Shown: positions 36,720 through 47,120, numbered from the stretch's first letter. The stretch: DNA of 64,000 nt from Fulvivirga sp. M361 (GCF_007097395.1 NZ_VKDC01000012.1:62001-126000), one strand, 5' to 3'. Numbers and translations: made by a program. Notes: generated from the letters alone by a model not told the origin.

Positions 36720-37389
36720 TGCTTTCGAATAATCTGACCAATTAAAAAGTTTGAAAGGATTATTTCTATCTTCCAAGAGATCAAATTTAATCTTTAATCG
36801 CTCTTTTAACATAAGTGTTTAATGTCTTCAGATATTTAACCACACGGGTAAGCTCCAACCTTTTAGTAATACCACCCTTAGTGAAGGAATATCCGCGCAA
36901 AAAAATCTCAAAATTATTAAGAAATGAATAATTGACGTCATCAAAGGCTATAAAGCTTTTAAATTCAGCCAAGCGATTAATAAATCCCTGATGGTTCCTG
37001 ATCGTCCCAGGAGACAGATCAGTTCTTTTTGCTAAATCCAATTTAATGAATTGAGAAAAGGATTGGTATTCTTGATTCAGTTTTCGATCCGCGATTAAAT
37101 CTGTGACGGAATATTTTCTTCGCCTGGCGATATACCATTGTTCATTATCTTCTATACGCCTGAGCTCATTCTTAATTCGGATATTAAAACTCTCCTTAGC
37201 CGGATGATTTTTGACTTTATTGCGTTTGGCATCCCATTGTTCGGGCCTCAAATGAGTACCTGTCCCCACCAATTTTCTTTTGCTACCATAATATACTCTG
37301 ATATGTATAGCACTTTCCCCTCTCTTATTAGCAGAATTATTGTAGTTGTATACCGGTGTGATCTTAGCCAATTTCAATTTGTACGGCAC
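36720..37389 (-). pseudogene. Tyrosine recombinase remnant (integrase), truncated and frameshifted
   Basis: From a GTG at 37389 the frame encodes the N-terminal arm-binding domain (RGESAIHIRVYYGSKRKL, GTHLRPEQWDAKRNK) and the SAM-like core-binding domain (FSQFIKLDLAKR, LNNFEIFLRGYSF) of a Bacteroidota phage-type integrase. It stops after YVKRAIKD. One frame over, the expected continuation LLEDRNNPFKLF is still readable, so a frameshift of one base has occurred. Nothing of the catalytic domain (R..HxxR..Y) remains before higA. The gene is dead. Confidence 0.8.
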
Positions 37390-37477
37390 TAAATAAATGA
37401 ACCTGTAAGTTAAAGGTTAGTATTTTTGTGACAAAATTGTGACAAAAACCTGGAATACGATGGGAAGGCATAGAAAC

Positions 37478-37512
37478 AAAAAGCCCTCAAAATTTAATTT
37501 GAAGGCTTTTTT
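37478..37512 (-). terminator. Terminator of tRNA-Arg
   Basis: AAAAAGCC/GGCTTTTT (8 pairs) and TCAAA/TTTGA (5 pairs) with one mismatch between them and a six-base loop; T-runs on both strands. It lies 33 bases past the tRNA 3' end. Confidence 0.75.
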
Positions 37513-37519
37513 CTTCTAC

Positions 37520-37560
37520 AGGATACCGATTCATCCCACTTTCGTGACCTCCGCAGGATT
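37520..37560. repeat. Intact copy of the att-like repeat
   Basis: Covers the last 16 bases of the tRNA gene and 25 bases beyond it; partner of the degenerate copy at 35881-35922. Confidence 0.65.
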
Positions 37561-37618
37561 CAAACCTGCAACCTCTTGAGCCGTAATCAAGTGCTCTATT
37601 CAGTTGAGCTAGGAGGCC
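37545..37618 (-). tRNA. tRNA-Arg (anticodon ACG)
   Basis: Folds as a full 74-base cloverleaf: acceptor GGCCTCC/GGAGGTC (one G-U), D stem GCTC/GAGC, anticodon stem CTTGA/TCAAG with loop TTACGGC, T stem GCAGG/CCTGC with loop TTTGAAT, discriminator A. The CCA is not encoded. A terminator follows and an integrated element remnant lies behind it. Confidence 0.95.
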
Positions 37619-37685
37619 ATTTATTTTGCGATTGCAAAGGTATATAATTATCTAGCTGAAAAAAAGGTACTTTTTCAAAAAACCT

Positions 37686-37693
37686 TATCTTTG
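37686..37693 (+). promoter_or_regulatory. -7 element before the barrel protein gene
   Basis: TATCTTTG is an exact TAnnTTTG match, 39 bases before the ATG at 37733. Confidence 0.5.
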
Positions 37694-37732
37694 CCGCCAC
37701 AATAATTCACAGGAATTTAGGTTTAGGTAGGT

Positions 37733-38485
37733 ATGATCAAAAAGCTTTTTCTTTTATTTATAATCACCAGCATATCTTTTGGTTCAATGGCAAGTGACGG
37801 GGACAAGCCTCATTCAAAAAAGTTGTCGCCCATGAAAATCCGAAAAAGAAATGCAAGACCTGACATTCCCGGAACATTTCTTATTGAACTGGGCTGGAAT
37901 GTACTTCAAGACAACCCGGATGCTATGAAGATTTCCACCATAGGGTCACGTTCACTGAATTTGTATTACTTCTACAATATTGAACTGCCTATAGGTGGTG
38001 GGCGTTTCGAGCTTATGCCCGGTTTTGGTGTAGGGCTTGACCGTTATAAATTTGATGATGATATCACTCTTACTGAAAGTAATGGTAGTAACGGTGTCGT
38101 TTCTATAGACACGCTGGACCTCGACGACGTAAGTAAGTCAATGTTAGTGGCTAACTATTTCGATATTCCCGTGGAGTTACGCTTTTATGCTAACCCAAAT
38201 GATAAACGCAGAAGTTTCAAAGTGGGTGTAGGTTTTAAAGCTGGCATACGATTCAGCTCACATACCAAGATCAAATATGAGGATGACGGTGATGCCATCA
38301 AGAACAAGAACAAACGCAGCTTTGGTTTAAATCGCTTCAGGTACGGTGTCACCGGACGAATTGGCATTGGTGGTTTTAACGTGTTCTACTATCAAAGTCT
38401 TTCAGATCTTTTCGAAAGTGGAGAAGGTCCCTTAGAATCGACAGCTACCAATATTACCGTAGGACTATCCTTTACTGGTTTTTGA
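37733..38485 (+). CDS. Outer-membrane beta-barrel protein
   Basis: A 250-residue protein with signal peptide (about 1-20, ends SMAS), an N-terminal basic stretch, and beta strands with the alternating pattern of porin-like barrels (LNLYYFYNIEL, FKVGVGFKAGIRF, YGVTGRIGIGGFNVFYY). It ends in ITVGLSFTGF with a terminal Phe. Related to the PorT/outer membrane beta-barrel group. Function unknown. Single gene, with the PAP2-like gene convergent. Confidence 0.78.
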   Translation: MIKKLFLLFIITSISFGSMASDGDKPHSKKLSPMKIRKRNARPDIPGTFLIELGWNVLQDNPDAMKISTIGSRSLNLYYFYNIELPIGGGRFELMPGFGVGLDRYKFDDDITLTESNGSNGVVSIDTLDLDDVSKSMLVANYFDIPVELRFYANPNDKRRSFKVGVGFKAGIRFSSHTKIKYEDDGDAIKNKNKRSFGLNRFRYGVTGRIGIGGFNVFYYQSLSDLFESGEGPLESTATNITVGLSFTGF

Positions 38486-38502
38486 AAAACTCTCATACTC
38501 TT

Positions 38503-39123
38503 TCAAATAAACAGGTAAATCGCACCAAAACAGGTGCCAAAGCCCAGAACAGAGCCAAGCATCACTTCTTTGGGGCTATGCGCGTTGAGCAACAGCCGTG
38601 ATGAATTGATCAGTCCTGAAAGCAACATCATAAAGAACACGGGCCATAAGAGCCTGCTATCAGGAAATTTAATCTGAATAGAAAGTAGTAATCCTGTAAC
38701 TCCCCAAATACCGGCAGCGTGAGCGCTTACTTTAAAAAAAGTGGTCACTATAGCAACGAGTAAAATAGTGGCGGTAATAGCGCTGAACAGAACAATCAGT
38801 GTCTCACTCAATACCAGCTTATAAGAAAAAAGGTAAACTGTCAATGCGTAATAAGCCGCTACAAAAAAAAGTGGCATTATCCTTTCACGTCTGTCTTCCA
38901 GTTTCATACTGGTAATAGAAGCTGTAAGTCTAAGCATACCTATGCTCAAGGCAGGTACCAGAAAAGTGATAATAAAAACCATGGTGAGAATTGATAAAAT
39001 ACTCTCAGCATCTATGGGCCTGAGCGATGAAGGAGCGTACAAATACAATATGATCATTACTAACGTAGACATTAGTAATGGGTGAAACGCGTATGAAATT
39101 ATTTCAGCTCCCTTTTTTAACAC
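38503..39123 (-). CDS. PAP2-like membrane phosphatase, GTG start
   Basis: A 206-residue membrane protein with about six helices. Traces of the PAP2 motifs can be seen: KLEDRRER (K-x6-R), SAHAAG in the place of SGH, and SRLLLNAHSPKE (SR-x5-H). Several positions differ from the textbook consensus (Ala for Gly in SGH, Glu for Asp at the end), but such variants are common in the family in Bacteroidota. The GTG start overlaps the rpoN stop (TAGTG), so translation is coupled to rpoN. The substrate, if any, is probably a lipid or undecaprenyl phosphate. Confidence 0.7.
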   Translation of the reverse strand: MLKKGAEIISYAFHPLLMSTLVMIILYLYAPSSLRPIDAESILSILTMVFIITFLVPALSIGMLRLTASITSMKLEDRRERIMPLFFVAAYYALTVYLFSYKLVLSETLIVLFSAITATILLVAIVTTFFKVSAHAAGIWGVTGLLLSIQIKFPDSRLLWPVFFMMLLSGLINSSRLLLNAHSPKEVMLGSVLGFGTCFGAIYLFI

Positions 39124-40562
39124 TACAGCTCTTTTCTTAATCGGGCGACGGGTATGCCCAACTGCTCACGATACTTTGCCACTGTACGCCTGGCTATATT
39201 ATACCCCTGAGCTTTCAAAAGTTTCTCCAGCTTATCATCAGACAGAGGTTTGGCTTTATCTTCATCGTCAATGAGTTTTTTCAGCTCATTTTTCACTTCT
39301 CTACTACTTACATCCTCACCGGAATCAGTGGCAATACCTTCTGAAAAGAAATACTTCAAAGGAAAAATGCCAAAATCTGTTTGCACTGATTTGCTGTTAG
39401 CCACCCTGGAAACTGTGGAGATATCCATATTAATAAGGTTAGCAATATCCTTTAAGATCATTGGGCGTAATTTACTCTCATCTCCCTCAAGGAAATAGTT
39501 ATACTGAAAATCAACGATGGCCTGCATAGTATTGAGTAAGGTATTCTGCCGTTGCTTGATAGCATCAATAAACCATTTTGCAGCATCGAGCTTTTGCTTC
39601 ACAAAACTTGCCGTCTCACGCAATTTTTTATCCCTTTTATTACTCTTATCATAGGCCTGAAGCATTTCAGAATAAGATCTACTTACCCTTAGTTCAGGAG
39701 CATTACGGCTATTCAGCGCTATTTCAAGTACTCCATCATTATTAGTAAGCATAAAATCAGGTATGAGGTACTGCGTCCGTAGCAACCCTGCAGAACTTCC
39801 TCCTGGCTTTGGGTTTAATTTCCGGATAAGTTCTATGGCATCTTTGACAAAGTCCTCGTCTTCGATATCAAGCTTTTTCATGATCTTGGAGTAATGCTTT
39901 TTAGTAAACTCCTCAAAACAGTTTTCCAAGATCTGTTTTGCTACGTAAACGTCTACATTCTGTTCATCATCTCTTCTTTCTAACTGTAGTAAAAGACATT
40001 CCTGTAAATTCCTGGCTCCAATACCGGGAGGATCAAAATTCTGTATTTTTCTGAGTATCTCTTCTACTTCATCTATATCGGTCTCGATGTTTTGTGAGAA
40101 TGCCATATCATTGATGATGGACTCAATTTCTCTGCGTATGTATCCGTCACTTTCAATACTACCTATAAGCTGATTGCCAATAGCCTGTTGCCTGTCATCC
40201 AGCTTAAGAAAACCCAACTGGTCTTTCAGCTGCTCATTCAGGGTATTATACATGGCAATAGGCATCTCTTTATCCTCCGAGTTATCTCCATCCCCCTGCA
40301 TTTTATATCCGCTGAGGTCGTCATCTCCCAGGTAATCTTCTACATCCAACTCATCATTATTATCCCCAGCCTCTTCATCTCCATATTCATCAGCAGAATC
40401 CTCAGGTTCATCGGCACCTTCTTCTAAGGCGGGATTATCTTCCATCTCTTCTTCTACACGTGTTTCCAGTTCTGCTGTAGGAATTTGCAACAGTTTAATA
40501 AACTGTATCTGTTGAGGAGATAATTTCTGTTGTAAACTTTGGGTTAAACCAAGTTTTTGCAT
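39123..40562 (-). CDS. rpoN: RNA polymerase sigma-54 factor
   Basis: Complete RpoN: N-terminal activator-interaction region (LGLTQSLQQKLSPQQIQ), an acidic linker (about residues 45-95), the core-binding part and the helix-turn-helix MDISTVSRVANSKSV, and the RpoN box ARRTVAKYRE near the end. Length 479 is typical. Together with the NtrC-type regulator at 17.7 kb it shows that the organism uses sigma-54 control. It is divergent from asnS. Confidence 0.97.
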   Translation of the reverse strand: MQKLGLTQSLQQKLSPQQIQFIKLLQIPTAELETRVEEEMEDNPALEEGADEPEDSADEYGDEEAGDNNDELDVEDYLGDDDLSGYKMQGDGDNSEDKEMPIAMYNTLNEQLKDQLGFLKLDDRQQAIGNQLIGSIESDGYIRREIESIINDMAFSQNIETDIDEVEEILRKIQNFDPPGIGARNLQECLLLQLERRDDEQNVDVYVAKQILENCFEEFTKKHYSKIMKKLDIEDEDFVKDAIELIRKLNPKPGGSSAGLLRTQYLIPDFMLTNNDGVLEIALNSRNAPELRVSRSYSEMLQAYDKSNKRDKKLRETASFVKQKLDAAKWFIDAIKQRQNTLLNTMQAIVDFQYNYFLEGDESKLRPMILKDIANLINMDISTVSRVANSKSVQTDFGIFPLKYFFSEGIATDSGEDVSSREVKNELKKLIDDEDKAKPLSDDKLEKLLKAQGYNIARRTVAKYREQLGIPVARLRKEL

Positions 40563-40707
40563 CCGGTAAAGACTATTAAAAGATGTGCAAGTTAAAGATG
40601 TCTTAAAGTTATTATATTTCCAGCATTCTTTGACAAAAAGCTCAAATAATCGTTTTTTTGCCGCTTATTTCGCAAAATCAAACTGTAAATCTAAGCATTT
40701 TAAAAAG

Positions 40708-42150
40708 GTGAGGCCGGGTAAAAGAACCAAGATAAATGAACTACTGAGCACTGCTCCTGTAGGAGAAAAGGTAATCGTAAAAGGATGGGTACGCACCTTT
40801 CGGAATAACCAATTCATAGCATTGAATGATGGATCTGCGCTAGAAAATATCCAGGTAGTGGTAAACTATGAGGACCTGGACCCGTCCATACTTAAAAGGA
40901 TCACTACCGGGTCGTGTGTGTCCATTACAGGTGAAGTAGTGGAATCACAAGGTAAAGGTCAGAAAATAGAAATTACTGCCAAAAAGGTCGATATTTTAGG
41001 AGATGCTGATGCGGAAAAATATCCTCTGCAACCTAAAAAACATACGCTTGAATTTTTGCGGAAAATTGCGCATCTAAGAGTAAGGACAAATACGTTTGGC
41101 GCGATTTACCGTGTGCGTCACGCGATGATATTTGCAGTACACAAATTTTTTACAGAAAAGGGATTCTATAATATCCATACTCCAATCGTTACAGGATCGG
41201 ATGCAGAAGGTGCCGGGGAAATGTTTCGTGTTACCACACTTGACCCTGCCAATCCGGTAAAAACAGATAGCGGTGAAGTTGATTACAGCAAAGATTTCTT
41301 TGGAAAAGAAACCAACCTGACTGTATCTGGTCAGCTTGAGGTAGAAACAGCGTGTCTGGCATTATCCGATGTCTATACATTCGGCCCTACCTTCAGGGCT
41401 GAAAACTCTAATACATCAAGGCACCTGGCAGAGTTCTGGATGATAGAACCTGAAATGGCTTTTTATGATATTCATGATACGATGGACCTCGCCGAAGAAT
41501 TTCTAAAATATTTGGCGAATTATGCGTTGGCCCACTGTAAGTCAGATCTCGAATTTTTGGATAAAAGAGCAACGGAGGAAGAAAAATCAAAACCACAGGT
41601 TGAAAGAAACGAATTAAGCTTGTTAGAGCGACTACAGTTTGTAGTAACTAATAGTTTTGAAAAAATAAGTTATACGGAGGCCATTGACATATTAAGAAAC
41701 TCCAAGCCTAATAAGAAAAAGAAATTTCAATACCTTATCAATGAATGGGGCGCAGACCTTCAATCCGAACATGAACGCTTTTTAGTTGAAAAACATTTCA
41801 AAAGACCGGTTATACTCTATAACTACCCTAAAAACATCAAGGCCTTTTACATGCGTCAAAATGATGACGATAAAACCGTGGCCGCCATGGATGTACTATT
41901 TCCCGGTATAGGAGAAATCATTGGGGGCTCACAACGAGAAGAGCGTTATGATGTATTAAAGCAACGTATTGAAGAACTTGATATTCCCGAAAAAGATCTT
42001 TGGTGGTATCTGGAACTAAGAAAATTTGGTAGCGCACCTCATAGCGGATTTGGCCTGGGGTTTGAAAGACTCATCCAATTTATAACAGGAATGGAAAACA
42101 TCAGAGACGTGATACCTTTTCCAAGAACACCTGAGAGCGCTGAATTTTAA
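40708..42150 (+). CDS. asnS: Asparagine--tRNA ligase
   Basis: Class IIb aminoacyl-tRNA synthetase: OB-fold anticodon domain at the start ([13 protein letters not shown]), motif 2 [15 protein letters not shown] and motif 3 [23 protein letters not shown] and [11 protein letters not shown] are typical of AsnS. I set the start at GTG 40708 ([12 protein letters not shown]), which agrees with the usual beginning of homologues; the frame is open another 41 codons back to a GTG at 40585, a stretch that looks non-coding. About 480 residues. Confidence 0.95.
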   Translation: MRPGKRTKINELLSTAPVGEKVIVKGWVRTFRNNQFIALNDGSALENIQVVVNYEDLDPSILKRITTGSCVSITGEVVESQGKGQKIEITAKKVDILGDADAEKYPLQPKKHTLEFLRKIAHLRVRTNTFGAIYRVRHAMIFAVHKFFTEKGFYNIHTPIVTGSDAEGAGEMFRVTTLDPANPVKTDSGEVDYSKDFFGKETNLTVSGQLEVETACLALSDVYTFGPTFRAENSNTSRHLAEFWMIEPEMAFYDIHDTMDLAEEFLKYLANYALAHCKSDLEFLDKRATEEEKSKPQVERNELSLLERLQFVVTNSFEKISYTEAIDILRNSKPNKKKKFQYLINEWGADLQSEHERFLVEKHFKRPVILYNYPKNIKAFYMRQNDDDKTVAAMDVLFPGIGEIIGGSQREERYDVLKQRIEELDIPEKDLWWYLELRKFGSAPHSGFGLGFERLIQFITGMENIRDVIPFPRTPESAEF

Positions 42151-42175
42151 TTCAGAAAAGATTGAGAAACTGATT

Positions 42176-42544
42176 TTAACGTTTCAAAAATTTATAGGTC
42201 TCCTTGAAAGAACCCTGATCGTCCCGGATGGCGACAAGGTAATAACCCGGTGACAGATCTTTGACCTTCACCATATATTCAGAAGCTCCAATGGGTCTTA
42301 TATCTGCTTCTACTACACTACCTATAATAGTGTGGATGACAATTCTTGGTGATTTAATCGTTGAATTACTAATTCTGACTTTAAGGTACTCTATAGCAGG
42401 GTTTGGGTAGAGTTTTATCTCATTTGTAGGAGTGAGTTCTTCATTGGTAAACCTCTCGAGCTCACCACTCTGACCTTGACCAAAAGAGGTATTTACAGAG
42501 ACTAATACACAACCAATAAAAAACAAAAGTACTATTTTCTTCAT
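42176..42544 (-). CDS. Tiny secreted protein ending in T9SS type A domain
   Basis: A 122-residue protein consisting of a signal peptide (to about residue 23, NTSFGQ), a short linker and a T9SS type A sorting domain (IKLYPNPAIEYLKVRI, IVIHTIIGSVVEADI, LSPGYYLVAI). There is no room for another domain. It may be a secreted stub, a decoy, or a carrier of a short peptide. It is convergent with asnS. Confidence 0.75.
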   Translation of the reverse strand: MKKIVLLFFIGCVLVSVNTSFGQGQSGELERFTNEELTPTNEIKLYPNPAIEYLKVRISNSTIKSPRIVIHTIIGSVVEADIRPIGASEYMVKVKDLSPGYYLVAIRDDQGSFKETYKFLKR

Positions 42545-42688
42545 ATCAACAGGGGATTAATCAACAATCAAAATGAAGCAAAAATCAGTCCATTATTTTG
42601 ATCAAATTATAATTTTTCCAACTGTTTTCCGTTTACAGCTTTAAAGTAATACGCATGAACTGGCAATTTGTTCACCTCTTCTGCCAGT

Positions 42689-44179
42689 TTATCTGTGATT
42701 TTTTTTGAATGCAGCAGAGATATTAGCGACTATATCGCTGGCAATCAGCCCTGTTTGTCCTCTTTCTTCGCAAGCTATGTCTCCGGCCATACCATGTATG
42801 AACATGCCAATTATTCCCGCATCTTCCGGTGCATATCCTTGAGCCAGTAATGCCGTAATGATGCCGGTAAGTACATCACCACTACCAGCCGTAGCCATAC
42901 CAGGGTTACCTGTTACATTAAAATAAACATCTCCTGCAGGTGTAGTCAACGTGGAATGTGCCCCCTTTACTAAAAGAATTACATTATACTCTTGAGAAAA
43001 TGCTTTTTGTTTTCCAAGGCGCTCAAAGTCATCTTTCCAATCTCCGGCCAGCCTCCTGAATTCTGTAGGATGTGGGGTCAGTATAGAGTGCTCCGGCACC
43101 ATTTGCAGGAGTTCACGGTTTTCTGAGATAAGATTCAGTCCATCGGCATCAATTACCAAAGGTAACTGTGCCACTTCCAACGTTTTTTTAATGCTTTCAA
43201 GAGCATACCTACTCTTCCCGATTCCGGGGCCTATGCCAATAGCTTCATAATTATCAAATGAAGGGATATCGCTGAGCTCATTATCCTGATTATCAGCAAT
43301 AACCATTGCCTCAGGTACTGCTGTTTGAATTATAGTATACCCACATGCAGGTGTATAAACTGTCAGCAGGCCTACTCCCGATCGTAGTGCCGCACGAGCG
43401 GCTAGTACAGCTGCCCCTACCTTTCCATAACTCCCTGCCATGATCAATGCTTTACCATATGTCCCCTTATGATCATACTTTTTCCTTGATTTGATCTTAT
43501 CCTGTATGTAGGAACGGGACAGCGCAAAATGCGAAGTGGGTTGTTCTTCAATAAAGCTTTGATCCAAACCAATAGGTATTGTATACCACTCTCCAACGTA
43601 TGGAGCATTCTGAGGAAAAAAGAAAGCCAGTTTGGGCTGTTGAAAAGAAACCGTATGATCAGCTGTGAAAATAGTTCCTTGTGACGATTGATCGGCAAAC
43701 AGCCCTGAGGGAATGTCTACTGCCACTTTAATGGATGGAAGTAAATTTAAATGAGTAATAATCTCCTGATACAATCCAGCTACCGGCCTGCTCAGTCCCG
43801 AGCCAAAAAGAGCATCAATGATAACATCTTCAGGTCCGGGTTTGGGTAGGTCTTCGACATCTTTTACATGAGAAAATCCACTTGACTTATTCAAATTGGT
43901 AGTAAAGTCTTTTGAACCAGCCTCAATGTTCCCCACCACATAAACTTGCACCTTGTACGTTCTTTCCAGCAGTAGACGCGCCACAACTAATCCATCTCCA
44001 CCATTGTTGCCTGTACCACATATGACATGTACGACGTGAATGGGGCTAAAATGAGTAACAAACCAGTTCGTGAATGCCAGTGATGCACGTTCCATTAAAG
44101 CAATGGACGGGATAGGTTCATTTCGAATGGTAAATTGATCAGCCTGCCGGATTTGTTCTGCTGACAGTATTTTGATCAT
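42689..44179 (-). CDS. nnr: Bifunctional NAD(P)H-hydrate epimerase/dehydratase
   Basis: Repairs hydrated NADH and NADPH. The N-terminal YjeF epimerase domain (about residues 1-210) shows MERASLAF and [16 protein letters not shown]. The C-terminal dehydratase domain (about 220-496) has the ribokinase-like GxGD motif in [12 protein letters not shown] and [11 protein letters not shown]. The ATG overlaps the stop of nuoD (ATGA), so it is in the nuo operon; a repair enzyme for NADH next to a NADH oxidase subunit makes sense. Full length. Confidence 0.95.
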   Translation of the reverse strand: MIKILSAEQIRQADQFTIRNEPIPSIALMERASLAFTNWFVTHFSPIHVVHVICGTGNNGGDGLVVARLLLERTYKVQVYVVGNIEAGSKDFTTNLNKSSGFSHVKDVEDLPKPGPEDVIIDALFGSGLSRPVAGLYQEIITHLNLLPSIKVAVDIPSGLFADQSSQGTIFTADHTVSFQQPKLAFFFPQNAPYVGEWYTIPIGLDQSFIEEQPTSHFALSRSYIQDKIKSRKKYDHKGTYGKALIMAGSYGKVGAAVLAARAALRSGVGLLTVYTPACGYTIIQTAVPEAMVIADNQDNELSDIPSFDNYEAIGIGPGIGKSRYALESIKKTLEVAQLPLVIDADGLNLISENRELLQMVPEHSILTPHPTEFRRLAGDWKDDFERLGKQKAFSQEYNVILLVKGAHSTLTTPAGDVYFNVTGNPGMATAGSGDVLTGIITALLAQGYAPEDAGIIGMFIHGMAGDIACEERGQTGLIASDIVANISAAFKKNHR

Positions 44180-45393
44180 CGGTCCACTTCTCCAAGTACA
44201 ATATCTATTGATCCCAAAATGGCTACCAGATCTGCAATTAGATTTCCCTTGCCAAGTTCAGGTATCACAGATAAATTAACAAAGGAACAAGCCCGGGCTT
44301 TACATCGAAATGGGATGTCACTCCGGCCATCCGATCGAAAAAAGAATCCAAGCTCTCCTTTCGGATTTTCAGCACGTACATAAAAATCACCGGATTTAGG
44401 ACGTACTTTCTTTGGCACTACTTCCTGGGGGTTGAACTCCCTGGTACGCTTGTGGTCCGTCTTCAAGCGATGGAGACATTGCTCTATGATCTTAATAGAT
44501 TCATGAACTTCTAAAACACGTACATAAGTTCTATCCCAGCAATCACCTACCGCTCCCATTTTACCTTCTCCAATGGGTATATCAAAATCTAATTCAGGAT
44601 ATACAGAATACCCATCTACTTTTCTAAGATCCAAACGTAGTCCGGAAGCCCTGAGCATAGGGCCCGTAACTCCATAATTAATAGCCACGTCACGTGAGAG
44701 TACCCCTACATTAGCCGTACGTTCTATAAATATCTTATTTTGGATCACGATCTCCTCCAACTCTTTGAGTTTAGGCTTAAAATAACGCACAAATTCCATG
44801 CATCTCTCCTCAAACCCCACTGGCAGATCATAAAACAACCCACCTATCCAAATATAATTGTAAAGCATTCTGGCACCGGAAACCCATTCCAGCAGGCGTT
44901 GGATGTGCTCTCTATCACGCATCATCCAGAAAAATGGGGTAAAAGCCCCAATGTCCATAGCATAAGTGCCTATCGCAACAAAATGGGATGACATACGGTT
45001 TAATTCAGCTACCAATACCCGTATGAATTCCACACGTTTGGGTATTTTATCTTGAATGCCCAACATTTTCTCTACCCCCATGGCATAAGCATGCTCCGAA
45101 TTCATAGCTGCCAGATAGTCCATACGATCTACATAGGGGATGATCTGATTGTATGGCAGCGACTCAGCATGCTTTTCAAAGCAACGATGTAAGTAACCCA
45201 GATGTGGAACGATGTCTTTGATCAACTCACCCTCTGCCAGTACTTCAAGACGTAATACCCCATGGGTAGAAGGGTGTTGAGGGCCAAGGTTAATGACTAC
45301 TTCCGTCGACTTAAGTTCTTCCTCAACATATTTGTTTGGCTCCGACTTTACAAGATTGTCGTCTTTGTATTCGTATTGGATCTTACCTGCCAT
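44176..45393 (-). CDS. nuoD: NADH-quinone oxidoreductase subunit D
   Basis: 49-kDa-type subunit of complex I, part of the peripheral arm near the quinone site. Conserved blocks: [45 protein letters not shown]-like segment, and [17 protein letters not shown] near the end. The start was set at ATG 45393 ([11 protein letters not shown]), which overlaps the nuoC stop by one base; the open frame runs 24 codons further into nuoC. It is followed by nnr, not nuoE. Confidence 0.96.
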   Translation of the reverse strand: MAGKIQYEYKDDNLVKSEPNKYVEEELKSTEVVINLGPQHPSTHGVLRLEVLAEGELIKDIVPHLGYLHRCFEKHAESLPYNQIIPYVDRMDYLAAMNSEHAYAMGVEKMLGIQDKIPKRVEFIRVLVAELNRMSSHFVAIGTYAMDIGAFTPFFWMMRDREHIQRLLEWVSGARMLYNYIWIGGLFYDLPVGFEERCMEFVRYFKPKLKELEEIVIQNKIFIERTANVGVLSRDVAINYGVTGPMLRASGLRLDLRKVDGYSVYPELDFDIPIGEGKMGAVGDCWDRTYVRVLEVHESIKIIEQCLHRLKTDHKRTREFNPQEVVPKKVRPKSGDFYVRAENPKGELGFFFRSDGRSDIPFRCKARACSFVNLSVIPELGKGNLIADLVAILGSIDIVLGEVDR

Positions 45394-45878
45394 TAATACT
45401 CCACTTTTATTCCACGGTAATACTCCTGATGCTTGTAGTCTTTTCTTAACGGATATCCCTCCCAATCAGCAGGAAGTAATATTCGACGCAAATCCGGATG
45501 CCCTTCAAACGTTATACCGAAGAGATCATACGTTTCCCGCTCATGCCAGTTGGCTGTTTTCCATATGTCTGAGATCGTATCTATCTTTGCATTTTCTCTA
45601 TCCAGTATCACCTTAAGCATAAGCTGAAAATCAAAAGGAATAGAGTACAGGTTGTAGGCTACTTCAAATGTATTGGCCTCCACACCGTTATCAATCCCGC
45701 TAATACAAGACAACATATCAAAATAAAGCTTAGAGTCTTCAAAAAGCACCTGACAAACCGATCTTAGATCCGTGTCTGGCACTATTAGCGCTGTCGGAGA
45801 TGATTGCTCGTCTATGGTCAGAAATGACGTCTTGTCTAACTTATTCTCCAGTATTTTTATAATATCTTCAAGCTGCAT
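45393..45878 (-). CDS. nuoC: NADH-quinone oxidoreductase subunit C
   Basis: 30-kDa-type subunit. The family signature is [24 protein letters not shown], split here as [12 protein letters not shown] and [21 protein letters not shown]. 161 residues. It starts 2 bases after nuoB and overlaps nuoD by one base, so the order A-B-C-D is conserved. Confidence 0.95.
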   Translation of the reverse strand: MQLEDIIKILENKLDKTSFLTIDEQSSPTALIVPDTDLRSVCQVLFEDSKLYFDMLSCISGIDNGVEANTFEVAYNLYSIPFDFQLMLKVILDRENAKIDTISDIWKTANWHERETYDLFGITFEGHPDLRRILLPADWEGYPLRKDYKHQEYYRGIKVEY

Positions 45879-45880
45879 GT

Positions 45881-46399
45881 TCAGGCCTTTTCGCTCATCA
45901 TCTTTTCCAGGGCTTTGGGTGCCATACGCGACTCACTACGTATTTTCTCCTGAAGCTTTAAAAATCCACCTATCAATGCTTCCGGTCTGGGCGGGCAGCC
46001 AGGCACATAAACATCTACGGGTATTATCCGGTCTACCCCTTTGACCACATGATAGCCGTGCTCCCAGTATGGTCCTCCGCAATTCGCACAGGATCCCATG
46101 GAGATCACATACCTTGGTTCTGGCATTTGTTCATAAAGCCTTCTCAACCTGTCGCCCATTTTAAACGTAACAGTACCCGCTACGATCATAACATCTGATC
46201 GCCGGGGACTGGCAAAGGGAACTATCCCAAACCGATCTAAATCATAAATAGGTGTTCCGGCTGTCATGAACTCTATGGCACAACAGGCCAAACCAAACGT
46301 CATGGGCCACATCGAAGAGAGGCGGGCCCAATTGATGAAGTCATCCACTTTGGTAATCATTACTCCGCCGCTGTTAAATTGCTTATCCAATAACCCCAT
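45881..46399 (-). CDS. nuoB: NADH-quinone oxidoreductase subunit B
   Basis: PSST-type subunit binding iron-sulfur cluster N2. Cysteines are in place: [22 protein letters not shown] and [11 protein letters not shown]. 172 residues. 12 bases separate it from the small open frame upstream, and 2 from nuoC. Confidence 0.96.
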   Translation of the reverse strand: MGLLDKQFNSGGVMITKVDDFINWARLSSMWPMTFGLACCAIEFMTAGTPIYDLDRFGIVPFASPRRSDVMIVAGTVTFKMGDRLRRLYEQMPEPRYVISMGSCANCGGPYWEHGYHVVKGVDRIIPVDVYVPGCPPRPEALIGGFLKLQEKIRSESRMAPKALEKMMSEKA

Positions 46400-46411
46400 C
46401 GTGTATTCTTT

Positions 46412-46510
46412 TCATTTCTTTGCTTTACTTAACTTTCCCCAGTGTAATTCACCAAATTCATCCTTCTGCTGCTCACGTATGTATGAAAAAATTGGATAGA
46501 AAGACTTCAT
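46412..46510 (-). CDS. Possible 32-residue small protein in the nuo operon
   Basis: ATG 46510 lies 10 bases after nuoA, and the stop 12 bases before nuoB, so the frame fills the gap exactly as a gene would. The product, 32 residues, begins MKSFYPIFSYIREQQKDEF and ends KLSKAKK. It has no membrane helix. I know no family. The placement is the main support; conservation in relatives would decide. Confidence 0.4.
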   Translation of the reverse strand: MKSFYPIFSYIREQQKDEFGELHWGKLSKAKK

Positions 46511-46520
46511 AATCACTAAA

Positions 46521-46997
46521 CTATTTATATCGATCGTTAATTTTCTCATACAATTCTTTGGGCACAGGAGAATTGTATTCCTCTTTTTTAACAGACGGTT
46601 TAGGCCAGTCAAGAAACCCTTTTACCCAAGCATATGCCAGCCCAAGGCCGAGTATAGCGATAAAGATAAACATCTCAGTTAACGCATACCTCCCCCACAT
46701 CCCATTCGTACTTTCTATTAATGATTTGTTGCCAAATATTGTGGCCCATGGGAAAAGAAAAATAATTTCCACCTCAAAAAGTAAAAAGACCAATGCAACA
46801 AGGTAAAATCTAATGTTGATCCGCCCCCAGGCACTCCCCATGGGTTCTTCACCACTTTCATAAGTGGTCAGCTTTTCTTCGTTAGGTCGGGAAGGACGGA
46901 TAATCCAGGAGGTAAGTAACCCTCCACACAAAAAAACCAACCCTCCTACAAAAAAAAGCAGCACTTCTCCAAAGCCTGAAACTGTCAGTTGCTCCAT
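46521..46997 (-). CDS. nuoA: NADH-quinone oxidoreductase subunit A
   Basis: Small membrane subunit with three helices (about residues 9-33, 64-84 and 108-127). The conserved loop is [22 protein letters not shown]. At 158 residues it has a longer C-terminus than the usual 120-140. First gene of the leftward nuo operon. Confidence 0.95.
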   Translation of the reverse strand: MEQLTVSGFGEVLLFFVGGLVFLCGGLLTSWIIRPSRPNEEKLTTYESGEEPMGSAWGRINIRFYLVALVFLLFEVEIIFLFPWATIFGNKSLIESTNGMWGRYALTEMFIFIAILGLGLAYAWVKGFLDWPKPSVKKEEYNSPVPKELYEKINDRYK

Positions 46998-47004
46998 ATC
47001 TAAT

Positions 47005-47012
47005 CAAAGATA
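47005..47012 (-). promoter_or_regulatory. -7 element before nuoA
   Basis: TATCTTTG on the minus strand is an exact TAnnTTTG match, but it ends only 7 bases before the nuoA ATG, which would give an almost leaderless mRNA. It may be a chance match or one of several promoters. Confidence 0.3.
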
Positions 47013-47120
47013 GAAAAAGTACTTTGAGCATGTTAGCCACACTGAATTAATTATAAGTAAAAGCTATCTTACCATTGGAATAAATGATCTGGAATATTAT
47101 CCTTCAAATCCCCTAATGGG

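Noticed and set aside
40585-40707. Longer N-terminus for asnS from GTG 40585
   Set aside because: The extra 41 residues have no counterpart in AsnS proteins and overlap the probable promoter region shared with rpoN.
46521-46612. Longer version of the small nuo-operon frame (from 46612)
   Set aside because: It would overlap the end of nuoA; the ATG at 46510 fits the gap better.
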